Assembly: GCF_001553605.1 (NCBI RefSeq)
Contig: NZ_CP014229.1
Span: 772,501 to 836,500, forward strand
Reading direction: 5' to 3'
From: Desulfovibrio fairfieldensis
GTDB taxonomy: Bacteria > Desulfobacterota > Desulfovibrionia > Desulfovibrionales > Desulfovibrionaceae
DNA: 64,000 nucleotides
This document shows positions 42,994 through 52,510 of this stretch, piece after piece. The notes beneath the pieces were generated by a model. The model saw nothing but the letters and a program-made list of their open reading frames with translations, was not told where the DNA came from and did no database searches. How positions within the stretch are numbered: the first letter of the stretch is position 1; each line of letters opens with the position of its first letter. The translations under genes were made by a program, and so were the position numbers.

Positions 42994-45084
42994 TTATTCA
43001 TTCCCTGCCATCTGCACGTCAAAAGCTTGTCTTATCAAGCCCATTATGTAGGGCAACTCTTCAGGATTGGAAAAGAAAACCTCCACGTCCCCATTGCCCC
43101 AACGGCCGACATTTGTAATATCCCGGCACATTTCCCGGGGATCGATGAGGTCGTGATATTTCATATTCAATGAGAGACGAAGGCGCTTTGCCTGAGGGAC
43201 CACATCCACAAAGTTGGTTTCAGCTTTGAAAGCAATGTATAGTTTCAGAATTTCTTCAGAAACAACTGAATCCAGTGCAAGGACTTCCCGCCGGAGCATT
43301 TCAAAAAGTTCTCTGGTCTCTGGATTTTGCAGATACTGGTAATCTTCGAGAGAATAGCCGGTATTTGTCGGCAAAACTTGCGGCCGATAACGCTCCAAGA
43401 GATCTGGTTCAAGATCGGGATAGGCCCATACTTTTGAAGCCATATCGGAAAGTTTCGTTGCCCGCCTTTTTATTGCATCTTCATTCCAAACGGTTTCCGC
43501 TCCAAGTCCCGCATTCAGGCGCAAAGGGCTTTCCCTGAAACCTCCTGCCATATCCCTTTTTTCTTCAAAAGGTCTGTCACTGTATTCTGAATTATAGCCG
43601 GTCAACGTTAAGTTGCCCAATGTATGCAGCCATTGCTCCTGGATGCGTTGCCACTCTGCGCCCAAGGCTTCACGCCATTTTGCCGAAAGGTCTTTGTTCT
43701 GCGGCATGATGTGCTCAATAGTATACTCTTCCACCGGCACCCGCTCTTTGCGGTCAAAATTTTCCATGCGCCGTGGCCAGTAGCTGCGCAAGCGGTTGGT
43801 ATACAGATTGCGCACTTGGAGTTCGCGTTTAAATTCCTCATCATCAGGAAAGCGCCGATACGAGGTAAGCAGGGCGAAGGTCGCCTTAACGCTTTCCAAG
43901 TACCGCTCTTTATTCACGCTCCGGGAAAAAGTAGTAAAAGTCTTGTTTAATGAGTTCGTTGGTATTGCACAGGCGGCACGTCGAAAAACATAGCTTTCAA
44001 CAAGACGGGTAGCTGAAAGCAGATCCTCCTTGTCCCACAAACCCGTTGCGTAGTCATGATACCACTCCAAAAGAAGAGGGTATGCGACATCCGCCTTGAG
44101 TTCCCGTAGGTCAATAAAGGCCTGGCGCAACGCATTATCTGGCTCACCTCCCAAAACCATCTTGCAGTAATAGCCAGCATAAGCATGTAAATCGGCAACG
44201 AGGAACTCCACGCCTTTTTCAGCCATAGACGCTTGCTGGGCGTATTTCTTAAAAGCGGCATAAACTTGGTCAAACCGGGGAATATCACCTGTTTTTGTGG
44301 TCAGGTAATGCCGCATAAATCCATCAAAATGCTCCTGATAGGCGGCTTGGCCAAAGGAGAGTTCCATGGGGCGCCAATACCGTTCGTACAGATCGCTTTG
44401 TTGCTCTGTCCCCAGCACCATAAGCAAATAATTTCGAATGAGATCCGCCTGGCTGAGCGCAAGACCAGTGGAGTTCATGCTTTCAAAAATAAGCTGGGGG
44501 TTATCATGGTCGCGGTTCAGAGCAATATCCACAACAAGGAGCTTTGCCATGCCTTTACAAACGGCGGTAAGATCCGAACAGTTTGCCAGTAGTTCTTTAA
44601 AAAGCTTGGAGTTTTCCGTAATGGCTAATGACGGCTCCTGGGGGGCCAGCGCTCCAAGAATATGGAGCAAACTGTTTTTATCGGTTTGTGACAATAACAG
44701 TTTGTAATGCCTGTCTCCCCTTTCCAGGTGATTCAGCAGGTAATAATAGAGAATTTTTTCTTTGCTGAAGCCTTCCACTGGCTCTTCATCGCCCAGTGCT
44801 TCTGCCAGGGCTGCCAGCAATAGGGTTACCGTGGTGAGCCGTTGCTGGCCGTCGATAACCAATAGAGGTGACTTGAGTGACACATTGGAGAGCCCTTCCT
44901 CCACGTAAACAATGGATCCAATAAAGTGCCCAGTGATATCCTCACTGCTTCCGGCTCGAAGAATATCATTCCATAGCTGCCTGCATTGCTGCTCGGTCCA
45001 GGAATAGTTGCGCTGGTATATGGGAATAACAAATTGCGGCGCATTGTTAATGAAATCCAAAACACGTGTTTCTTTTGCCTTCAT
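42994..45084 (-). CDS. GmrSD-like protein: DUF262, DUF1524 and C-terminal DUF5655
   Basis: 696 residues from the ATG at 45084; a GTG three codons upstream lies too close to GGGAG. The DUF262 (ParB-like NTPase) motifs are FVIPIYQRNYSWT (about residue 20) and the catalytic VIDGQQRLTTVTLLL (about 74). DUF1524 carries the HNH-like EEYTIEHIMPQNKD (about 456). The C-terminal 120 residues match DUF5655 (KRLRLSLNMKYHDL, GRWGNGDVEVFF). GmrSD enzymes cut glucosylated or otherwise modified DNA using NTP. It lies 82 bp downstream of hsdR on the same strand, so type I and type IV-like restriction may be one unit. Confidence 0.9.
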   Translation of the reverse strand: MKAKETRVLDFINNAPQFVIPIYQRNYSWTEQQCRQLWNDILRAGSSEDITGHFIGSIVYVEEGLSNVSLKSPLLVIDGQQRLTTVTLLLAALAEALGDEEPVEGFSKEKILYYYLLNHLERGDRHYKLLLSQTDKNSLLHILGALAPQEPSLAITENSKLFKELLANCSDLTAVCKGMAKLLVVDIALNRDHDNPQLIFESMNSTGLALSQADLIRNYLLMVLGTEQQSDLYERYWRPMELSFGQAAYQEHFDGFMRHYLTTKTGDIPRFDQVYAAFKKYAQQASMAEKGVEFLVADLHAYAGYYCKMVLGGEPDNALRQAFIDLRELKADVAYPLLLEWYHDYATGLWDKEDLLSATRLVESYVFRRAACAIPTNSLNKTFTTFSRSVNKERYLESVKATFALLTSYRRFPDDEEFKRELQVRNLYTNRLRSYWPRRMENFDRKERVPVEEYTIEHIMPQNKDLSAKWREALGAEWQRIQEQWLHTLGNLTLTGYNSEYSDRPFEEKRDMAGGFRESPLRLNAGLGAETVWNEDAIKRRATKLSDMASKVWAYPDLEPDLLERYRPQVLPTNTGYSLEDYQYLQNPETRELFEMLRREVLALDSVVSEEILKLYIAFKAETNFVDVVPQAKRLRLSLNMKYHDLIDPREMCRDITNVGRWGNGDVEVFFSNPEELPYIMGLIRQAFDVQMAGNE

Positions 45085-45166
45085 TGAGCACACTCTCCCG
45101 GAAGTTGCCTAGAAATTAAGCAGATGCAAATACGTTTTCGTCATTAATATCTGCTTAGTGCATCTC

Positions 45167-48103
45167 TTAATAATACTGCTTCACATATCCATAAGCTTTA
45201 TCGAATAGTTCTTGGTCTTTGATTTGGTATTTTACGTAGATAACTTTACGCAGCGCTTTCTGCACTTCACGTTCACCCGCAGAGGTTCCCTGCCAACCGG
45301 GGAATCTCACCAAACGCACGATTTCATCAATCTCAGCCACAATGCGCTCAACAATAGCAGGGGTATCACCATTTTTGACCTCAGAGAAAAGCTCCGTAAG
45401 GGCCGCCTTGGCTTTGTCCTGTTCGTCAACAGGATCAACCTCTTTTTCGGCCATGACCGTTTCTTTGGCCAAATCAAGGAGCGCTTTTAGGAAATCGATG
45501 CTGTGCAAGAGCCCTTGCTCATGGCGGGCTTTCAGTTGTTCAAGCCGCTCACCGAGAGCGACAAAAACTGGATTGTGCTGATGTTTACGTAGACGAGCCA
45601 CAAGCTTGATTTCGATTTCTTTGGATTTTTTATTGGGATCCCGGTCCCCGATTAACTCTTCCAGTACATCGGCATCCATAACCAGGGTTTCAAGGTCATC
45701 AATCACTGTCTCGAGATGGACGTTCTGATGCACCAACTCAATAGTTTTTGCACCCAGTGCGTGCCAAAGCAATTTGCCGTTTCCGCTGGGCGGCTTGACG
45801 GATTCATAGACCTTGGTGAGCCAGCTGTAATCCTTGGTGTAAGGAGCAATAACCGGGTCAGGGGACAAGGCCTCCCAAAGACGGGAAAGAACGGAATACT
45901 CAGCCGCGAACGCATCGCGCTTCTCATTATCAGGCAGGCACTGCTGAGCAGCAATGAGTCCTTCATAGCCTCCCACCGAGCGATCCACGCCGGGAAAGAA
46001 GGCCAGGCACTTAGCAACATGTTCGGGCAGAACCTTTTTCACATCTTCGAGGTTTGTGATGACTTTTTTGATGCTTTGGTCGTCAAAGTCGAGGGCAGTG
46101 CCAACGTCATCAAACACACCAAGATAATCAACGATAAGGCCGTGAGTTTTCTCGGTATAGACGCGGTTTGTCCGGCAAATAGCCTGCAGAAGGTTGTGAT
46201 CCTTCATGGGCTTATCCAGATACATGACCTGCAGGATAGGCGCATCGAAACCGGTGAGAAGCTTCGAGGTAACGATAAGAAATTTCAGCGGGTCAAGGGG
46301 ATCGCGGAAACGATCTAGCAACTTTTCTTCCGCATCCTTGGACAGTTTCCATTTTGCATACTCGTCGGATTTACCGCCTTGCGTATGCATGACAATGGCG
46401 CTGGCATCCGGCCCGACGAGTTCATCCAGGACATTCTTATAGAGGACGCAGCATTCTCGATCAAAAGTTACTACCTGAGCCTTGAAACCGTTAGGCTCGA
46501 CCTTGCTCTGGAAATGCTGCACGATGTGTTCGCAGATGGCCCACACACGAGCAGGCGTCTTGATGAGTACCGACATTTTGGCGGCTCGCTTTGCCAAATC
46601 ATCCCGATCCTCGTCTTCCAGCGAATCGGTGAGATTGGCGTATGCCTCGTCAATAGCGGCACGGTCAATGCGTAGACGAACATCCACAGCTTCAAAGTGG
46701 AGAGGAAGCGTTGCCCGGTCTCGTATCGAATCCTGAAAAGAATACCGGCTCATGTAGCCTTGCTCGTCCTCTTCCGCACCGAATGCCCAGAAGGTATTTC
46801 TATCACGCTTGTTGATAGGCGTTCCGGTGAGGCCGAACAAGAAAGCATTGGGCAAAGCGTCGCGCATTTGGCGCCCAAGGTTGCCTTCTTGAGTACGGTG
46901 GGCCTCGTCCACCATAACGATGATATTTGAGCGATCATTGAGACAGCTATCCGCCTCGGCAAACTTGTGGATGGTGGTGATGATGATTTTGCGCGTATCC
47001 GCCGCCAGTAGGCGCTGCAATTCCTGTCGGGAATTTGTGCCGACTATATTCGGAATGTCTGTGGCGTTGAACGTGGCGGTTATCTGCGTGTCCAGATCGA
47101 TTCGATCCACCACAATCATGACTGTGGGGTTGCCCAGCTTGGGGTGCATGCGCAACTTCTGCGCGGCAAACACCATGAGCAGCGACTTGCCTGACCCCTG
47201 AAAGTGCCAGATCAAACCTTTTTTTGGCCTGCCGGCCACGACGCGCTCGATGATGAGATTTGCACCCTCATATTGTTGATAGCGGGCGATAATTTTAATG
47301 CGCCTATGCTTTTTGTCTGTGCCGAAAAGCGTAAAGTTTTGCAGCATGTCCAAAATAATATGCGGCTGAAGCATGGAACGAGCGGAACGCTGCACGTCCA
47401 AAAGTGTGCCTTCAGATTTGTTTTCCGGATCATGCCAAGGCCCCCAAAGCTCGAGAGGCATGCGCACGGAACCATAACGGAAGCATTTACCTTCCGTGGC
47501 GAATGAAAAAACGTTGGGCACGAAAAGCTGCGGAACGCTTTTCTCATAGCCGTTGTGGATATCGCTGGCGCCGTCCACCCAGGTCACCGCCGGCCGCACC
47601 GGAGTCTTGGCCTCGCCAATAACCAACGGGATGCCATTAACCAGTAAAACCACATCTAGCCTGCGGCCACCTTCCTTGGTGGGATACACCCACTGGTTGG
47701 TAACAACGTAATCGTTGTTGGAGAGATTCTCGAAGTCAATAAGGCGAACGGGCGTATGCTCATTGTTCTCGCCAAAAGGCATGGACTTTTCGCCACGTAA
47801 CCATTGAGCAAAAAGCTCATTGCATCGCACAAGACCGTCGCCCTGAACGCTCATCAGGATAGCTTTCAAATGATAGAATACTGTGTCTGCACGATCCGGC
47901 TGGGCAACTATCTCTGGGTTCAAACGAAGAAGGGCATCGTGCAACCATGGTTCCACAAGGACCTGATCGAGAGGGCGTGGCACGTCTTCTGGCGCGACAA
48001 AGCGCCAGCATTTGGCGGAGAGACCATCGGAAAGAGTTGGCGCACCCAGCTTGCAGAGGGAGTCAATAAGGAGCTGTTCTACGGTGTTTTCTTCGTTAAA
48101 CAT
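45167..48103 (-). CDS. hsdR: Type I restriction enzyme, R subunit
   Basis: 978 residues from the ATG at 48103; a GTG at 48109 is possible. The N-terminal nuclease domain has LDVVLLVNGIPLVIGEAKTP (PD-(D/E)xK residues in D and ExK). The SF2 translocase follows: Walker A LIWHFQGSGKSLLMVFAA (about residue 300), IMIVVDRIDLDTQ (motif Ia region), DEAH box MVDEAHRTQEG (about 398), LTGTPINK (motif III) and motif VI QAICRTNRVY. The C-terminal helical part binds the M/S complex. It overlaps the upstream hsdS by 8 bp. It cleaves unmethylated DNA after ATP-driven translocation. Confidence 0.97.
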   Translation of the reverse strand: MFNEENTVEQLLIDSLCKLGAPTLSDGLSAKCWRFVAPEDVPRPLDQVLVEPWLHDALLRLNPEIVAQPDRADTVFYHLKAILMSVQGDGLVRCNELFAQWLRGEKSMPFGENNEHTPVRLIDFENLSNNDYVVTNQWVYPTKEGGRRLDVVLLVNGIPLVIGEAKTPVRPAVTWVDGASDIHNGYEKSVPQLFVPNVFSFATEGKCFRYGSVRMPLELWGPWHDPENKSEGTLLDVQRSARSMLQPHIILDMLQNFTLFGTDKKHRRIKIIARYQQYEGANLIIERVVAGRPKKGLIWHFQGSGKSLLMVFAAQKLRMHPKLGNPTVMIVVDRIDLDTQITATFNATDIPNIVGTNSRQELQRLLAADTRKIIITTIHKFAEADSCLNDRSNIIVMVDEAHRTQEGNLGRQMRDALPNAFLFGLTGTPINKRDRNTFWAFGAEEDEQGYMSRYSFQDSIRDRATLPLHFEAVDVRLRIDRAAIDEAYANLTDSLEDEDRDDLAKRAAKMSVLIKTPARVWAICEHIVQHFQSKVEPNGFKAQVVTFDRECCVLYKNVLDELVGPDASAIVMHTQGGKSDEYAKWKLSKDAEEKLLDRFRDPLDPLKFLIVTSKLLTGFDAPILQVMYLDKPMKDHNLLQAICRTNRVYTEKTHGLIVDYLGVFDDVGTALDFDDQSIKKVITNLEDVKKVLPEHVAKCLAFFPGVDRSVGGYEGLIAAQQCLPDNEKRDAFAAEYSVLSRLWEALSPDPVIAPYTKDYSWLTKVYESVKPPSGNGKLLWHALGAKTIELVHQNVHLETVIDDLETLVMDADVLEELIGDRDPNKKSKEIEIKLVARLRKHQHNPVFVALGERLEQLKARHEQGLLHSIDFLKALLDLAKETVMAEKEVDPVDEQDKAKAALTELFSEVKNGDTPAIVERIVAEIDEIVRLVRFPGWQGTSAGEREVQKALRKVIYVKYQIKDQELFDKAYGYVKQYY

Positions 48104-49307
48104 AATCACCCCCGCTTAAGAACAATGATAAGAGTTCAAAATATAATTTTTTTGCTCGGTTTAAATGGTCTCCAACCAAAGCCACTTCTTTTTCAATTTT
48201 CAATAGTCGTTCAAGAATTTGTGCTTGTTCCATTAATGGAGGAACAGGTACCAACACTTTTTTTAGGTTACTCGCACTGACATTAGTTTGGCTTACACCC
48301 GGAGTGGCATAGGCAAGGATACGTCTTTGTCCTGTGCTGGAATTCAAATAATAATTTAAATATTCCGGAAGAATAATATTTGTGTTTGCTTTTAATCGAA
48401 CTAAATATGAAGCAAATACATAGTCACCATCAAGCTTGAATATACCAACTTTCCCAACCAAGTCCGCACTATTTGTTCTATTGAATAGAATGTCGTCTTT
48501 ATATACTTTATATTCCAAAAATGTGGTTTCATTCAAATCTACATATTTCAGATCTGATGCAGTGATACGTCCACATTCATAGTTCATCATACGCAGAATT
48601 GGATACTGTCCTCTGTCGTGAAGGGGAATCGATAATCCATATTGGCACTCGGATAACACTTCGCCCAGACAAAGAACTTTCCATCCAGAGGGTATCTTGC
48701 CTATACGAGTTTCTTGAAAGTTGCTGGAAATTAAACTTTTTGAAGTTAATTCATTAAGTGAAACCGACTTAAACTCCATAATTGAAAGTTGGATATCTAA
48801 GCTTCTTTCCAGCGCCTCATCCGCAGCCCCAAGAATTTCCGCCATTCGTTCTTGTTCTTCAATGGGCGGAAGAAAAAATTCTTGCGCAGCAAGAGTTTTC
48901 CAGTTTACCGTGGGGGACAGTGAACCAACAGAAATAGAAATAGCCCGCTCCATAAACATGTCAGACTGTATGAAAAATGGCAAAAGCTCCGGCAAGATTA
49001 CTTCCGGCTTGGCGCGCAACACCATCGCATGGGCGGAGCAAATTCCATCACGATCAGCAACAGCAAGTTTGCGTTGATATGCCCGACGCCTGCCAAAAAT
49101 CACATCACCTTTTTTAAACTCGAGTTTGTCGCCGGAAACATCAGAAGGATGGCCCCATCTTCGTAAATGAATGGTTTCCGGATCAAGGTGCTCAAGACCA
49201 ACATATACATCAGACGCCACATTGGCTGGATTTGCCCGAACAGCAATACTTTGCGCAATTTTATCAAATCGGTATGTTCGCCAACCGGATTGAAGTGCGT
49301 TACTCAT
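48096..49307 (-). CDS. hsdS: Type I restriction enzyme, specificity subunit
   Basis: 403 residues from the ATG at 49307, which overlaps the upstream hsdM stop. Two target-recognition domains are visible, each followed by a conserved helix: LPPIEEQERMAEILGAADEALERSL (about residue 165; given here in two parts as LPPIEEQERMAEIL and GAADEALERSL) and VPVPPLMEQAQILERLL near the C terminus. It dictates the bipartite DNA target. It forms the full-length S subunit of the hsdM-hsdM-hsdS-hsdR operon. Confidence 0.93.
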   Translation of the reverse strand: MSNALQSGWRTYRFDKIAQSIAVRANPANVASDVYVGLEHLDPETIHLRRWGHPSDVSGDKLEFKKGDVIFGRRRAYQRKLAVADRDGICSAHAMVLRAKPEVILPELLPFFIQSDMFMERAISISVGSLSPTVNWKTLAAQEFFLPPIEEQERMAEILGAADEALERSLDIQLSIMEFKSVSLNELTSKSLISSNFQETRIGKIPSGWKVLCLGEVLSECQYGLSIPLHDRGQYPILRMMNYECGRITASDLKYVDLNETTFLEYKVYKDDILFNRTNSADLVGKVGIFKLDGDYVFASYLVRLKANTNIILPEYLNYYLNSSTGQRRILAYATPGVSQTNVSASNLKKVLVPVPPLMEQAQILERLLKIEKEVALVGDHLNRAKKLYFELLSLFLSGGDYV

Positions 49308-50829
49308 GCGGCAACACCTCTTCGCGGTTGTTTTCCAGCATGGCAAAAAGTTCCGTCATGGAAACGTGCAGGGCCTGTGAGCTCTCCTGCCAATCAGCAA
49401 TGGCCTGTTCCAGACTAACAACCTCTCCTTCCTGATTTCCGCTGTTCCCATTTCGCGGTGCAAGATACAAGGGGATACTTAGGTTGCTCTTCCGCTCCAG
49501 AATCGTTTCACGCTCAACCACCTTGGCAAAACCATCCTCATCGTCAAAAGAACGGTAGGCATTCAGAATTCGTTCAATATGACGGTCCGTGAGAAAGCTC
49601 TGCGCCCGTTCACGCGTAACCTCATTGACAGCATTGATGAACAGAACCCTGTTTTGGCGTTTCTTAGGTTTGTTCATGCGGCAAATGACAACGCAGGCCT
49701 CCATGGGCGAGTTGTAAAAAAGATTCGGCCCAAGCCCCAGCACGCACTCCAACACATCATCGGCCACGAGCTTTTCGCGCATGGCTGCTTCCTCATTACG
49801 GAACAAAACACCATGCGGAAACAGGATGGCGCATCGGCCGCTGTCTTCATCCATGCTTAGAATGATGTGTTGCCAAAAGGCGTAGTCGGCTCGGCCCTGC
49901 GGAGGAGTGCCATAAATATTGCGTCCCCAGGGGTCAGAAGCCCAGGCACCTCTATCCCATTGGTTAATGGAGTAAGGAGGGTTGGCCAGAACCACATCAA
50001 AACGCATAAGCCGATCACCTTCCACAAAGGCCGGATTGGCAAGGGTGTCGCCCCGGATAATATTGAAATCTTCGATTCCATGGAGGAAGAGGTTCATGCG
50101 GGCGATTGCCGAAGTGAGCAGGTTGCGCTCCTGTCCGAACAAGCGCAAATTGCGCCACTCTTTATTACCACGGCGTAAATGCGCCACTGTGGAAAGGAGC
50201 ATGCCGGCGGAACCGCAGGTGGGATCGTAGACAGACTCTTCCGGCTGCGGCTCCAGCATTTCCGTCATCAGGTGGACTACCGTGCGATTGGTGTAAAACT
50301 CCGCTGCGGTGTGTCCTGAATCATCAGCGAATTTCTTGATAAGATACTCGTACCCTACACCGAGCTCGTCCTCAGGGCAGTTCGCGAGGGAGAGAGTGAG
50401 CGAGCTGAAGTGTTCCAATAATTCTCTCAACATGCTGTCGGGCAGCCGCTCCTTGTTGGTCCATTGAGCGTCACCAAAGACTCCTTGCAGTTTATCCGGA
50501 TTGGCGCTTTCAATTGCCCTGAGGGCGTCCTGGATGGCCTTGCCCACCTCGCGCACATTGGCGCGGGTGGCGTTCCAATGGGCTTCATCAGGAATTTGAA
50601 ATCTATGTTGCTCAGGCAAAGCTGCGTAGTTGACATCGCCGCCCGATTCCTCAAGGGCGTCAGCGAGTTCTTCATCGTAAACATCGCAGAGCCGCTTGTA
50701 AAACAGCAACGGAAATATAAACTGCTTGTAATCTCCAGCGTCAATATGGCCGCGCAGCAGGGTAGCTGCCCCCCAAAGGTACGATTCCAGTTGGGATTGG
50801 GTAATATGCTTACTCATTGTCTCTTTCAT
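49300..50829 (-). CDS. hsdM: Type I N6-adenine methyltransferase, HsdM copy 1
   Basis: 509 residues with a GGGAGGGG ribosome site. The SAM motif is DPTCGSAGMLL (about residue 205), the catalytic motif IV is NPPYS (about 288), and the N-terminal HsdM helical domain includes FIFPLLFYKRLCDVYDEE. It overlaps the HsdM copy 2 stop by ATGA and the hsdS start by 8 bp, so the order M2-M1-S-R is one translationally coupled operon. Its SAM motif departs slightly from the consensus (SAG in place of TGG). Confidence 0.93.
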   Translation of the reverse strand: MKETMSKHITQSQLESYLWGAATLLRGHIDAGDYKQFIFPLLFYKRLCDVYDEELADALEESGGDVNYAALPEQHRFQIPDEAHWNATRANVREVGKAIQDALRAIESANPDKLQGVFGDAQWTNKERLPDSMLRELLEHFSSLTLSLANCPEDELGVGYEYLIKKFADDSGHTAAEFYTNRTVVHLMTEMLEPQPEESVYDPTCGSAGMLLSTVAHLRRGNKEWRNLRLFGQERNLLTSAIARMNLFLHGIEDFNIIRGDTLANPAFVEGDRLMRFDVVLANPPYSINQWDRGAWASDPWGRNIYGTPPQGRADYAFWQHIILSMDEDSGRCAILFPHGVLFRNEEAAMREKLVADDVLECVLGLGPNLFYNSPMEACVVICRMNKPKKRQNRVLFINAVNEVTRERAQSFLTDRHIERILNAYRSFDDEDGFAKVVERETILERKSNLSIPLYLAPRNGNSGNQEGEVVSLEQAIADWQESSQALHVSMTELFAMLENNREEVLPHE

Positions 50830-52340
50830 TTGATCAACCCCTCCCGAGTAAGCAGCATTTTCAACTTGTCCTCGGCACTATAGGCCGCAGCAAGGGAGGT
50901 TTTTAATTGGGCCAAGGCTTCATCAACCGACAGACTTTCCTCTTCCATCAACGGCTCAACGTAGCGAGGGATGTTTAGGTTATAGTCATTCTCCCGGATC
51001 TCTTCGAGGCGCGCCACGCGGCAACTTCCCTGAACATCTTCATACCCTTGGTACCATCCATGAATGGCATCAATATGCTCAGGGAGTAGTTCATTTTGTG
51101 CACGGCCAACCTTGCATTGTTTTGATGCATCAATAAACAACACACGGTTTTGGTGTTCTTTCGGCTTTTTGGCCCGGAAAATCAGCACGCACGCGGCAAG
51201 TCCAGTGCCGTAAAACAGATTCGGAGCCAGCCCGATGACTGCATCCAGACAATCCATCTCCAACAGTTTGCGTCGAATCTCACCCTCTTTTGACATACGA
51301 AACAGAACGCCATGAGGTAAAACGACAGCCATACGACCGACTTTCGCGGTCATGGATTTGAACATATGCTGGACCCAGGCAAAATCACCAGATTTATCAG
51401 AGGGGATACCGGCAAAGTTCCGGCCATAAGGGTCATTAATCCAAACATCACTTCCCCACTTTTCAAGGGAGAAGGGCGGATTGGCGATTACGCAGTCAAA
51501 TGTAGAGAGGTTGTCACCAGCGTAGAAGGCCGGCTGGCGCAAGGTATCCCCTCTAGCAATGGTAAAGTCTTCAGCTCCATGCAAGAAAAGATTCATGCGG
51601 GAGATTGCCGAAGTGGTAAGGTTCTTTTCCTGCCCATAGAGCTTCCCGAGCATCAGCTTAACGTTACCGCCATGTTCTTTTACGTAGTGCAGCGCTTCCA
51701 GCAGCATACCGCCAGTACCGCAGGCGGGGTCGTAAATGGATTCACCTTCCTGGGGCGCCAAAATCCGAACAAGCAGTTCGACAACGGAACGAGGGGTGTA
51801 AAACTCTCCCGCTTTCTTATTGGTGAGATCCGCAAATTTTTTAATGAGATATTCGTAGGCTTGGCCGAGAATGTCACCTTTGCAGGCGGCGTTACTCAAA
51901 TCGAGTGATGAAAAATGTTCGATAAGGTCTTTCAATAAGCGATCAGAAAGACGGTCTTTATTTGTCCACTGGGCGTCACCGAAGATGCCGTACAGAGTAT
52001 CCGGGTTGGCCTGCTCTATGCCACGCATGGCTGTCTGCAGAGCATGGCCGACATTCATGGATTTTTCACGAACCTGGTTCCAATGACAGCCCTCTGGAAC
52101 TTGGAAACGGTGATTTTCCGGGAAGGCAGCATATTCGACATCGCCGCCGGATTCATCCAAAGCAGTATTATACTCCTCATCATACGCATCACAGATACGT
52201 TTGAAAAAGAGCAGCGGAAATATATAAGTTTTAAAGTCGGCGGCATCTACCGGGCCACGCAGGATATTGGCGGCGGCCCAAAGCCGATTGGAAAGACTGT
52301 CATTGTTGGAGCCGTTTTTTTTACTGGTCGACTGTGCCAT
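50826..52340 (-). CDS. hsdM: Type I N6-adenine methyltransferase, HsdM copy 2
   Basis: 504 residues from the ATG at 52340, the first start that leaves a normal HsdM N terminus; the longer frame to 52439 has no ribosome site. The SAM motif DPACGTGGML (about residue 208) and NPPFS (about 288) are canonical. It is a clear paralogue of the adjacent HsdM copy 1 (shared blocks FGDAQWTNK, EYLIKKFAD, SRMNLFLHG or ARMNLFLHG), but it has diverged well beyond a recent duplication. Both appear intact, so a heteromeric M1/M2 methylase is likely. Confidence 0.93.
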   Translation of the reverse strand: MAQSTSKKNGSNNDSLSNRLWAAANILRGPVDAADFKTYIFPLLFFKRICDAYDEEYNTALDESGGDVEYAAFPENHRFQVPEGCHWNQVREKSMNVGHALQTAMRGIEQANPDTLYGIFGDAQWTNKDRLSDRLLKDLIEHFSSLDLSNAACKGDILGQAYEYLIKKFADLTNKKAGEFYTPRSVVELLVRILAPQEGESIYDPACGTGGMLLEALHYVKEHGGNVKLMLGKLYGQEKNLTTSAISRMNLFLHGAEDFTIARGDTLRQPAFYAGDNLSTFDCVIANPPFSLEKWGSDVWINDPYGRNFAGIPSDKSGDFAWVQHMFKSMTAKVGRMAVVLPHGVLFRMSKEGEIRRKLLEMDCLDAVIGLAPNLFYGTGLAACVLIFRAKKPKEHQNRVLFIDASKQCKVGRAQNELLPEHIDAIHGWYQGYEDVQGSCRVARLEEIRENDYNLNIPRYVEPLMEEESLSVDEALAQLKTSLAAAYSAEDKLKMLLTREGLIK

Positions 52341-52510
52341 ATGCCCTACGTAGTCAAATGAAATGTTAAAGAATACACATGAGATTTCTAATAGCACTCT
52401 CATCTCGTCCAGCCAATACCCATAATTCGTTATCCGCATAACCGTTTAAATTCTAATGAGATAGTCAAGCGGAGGACGATAGGGTCATCAGATAATCTGT
52501 GCCGTTTGTT

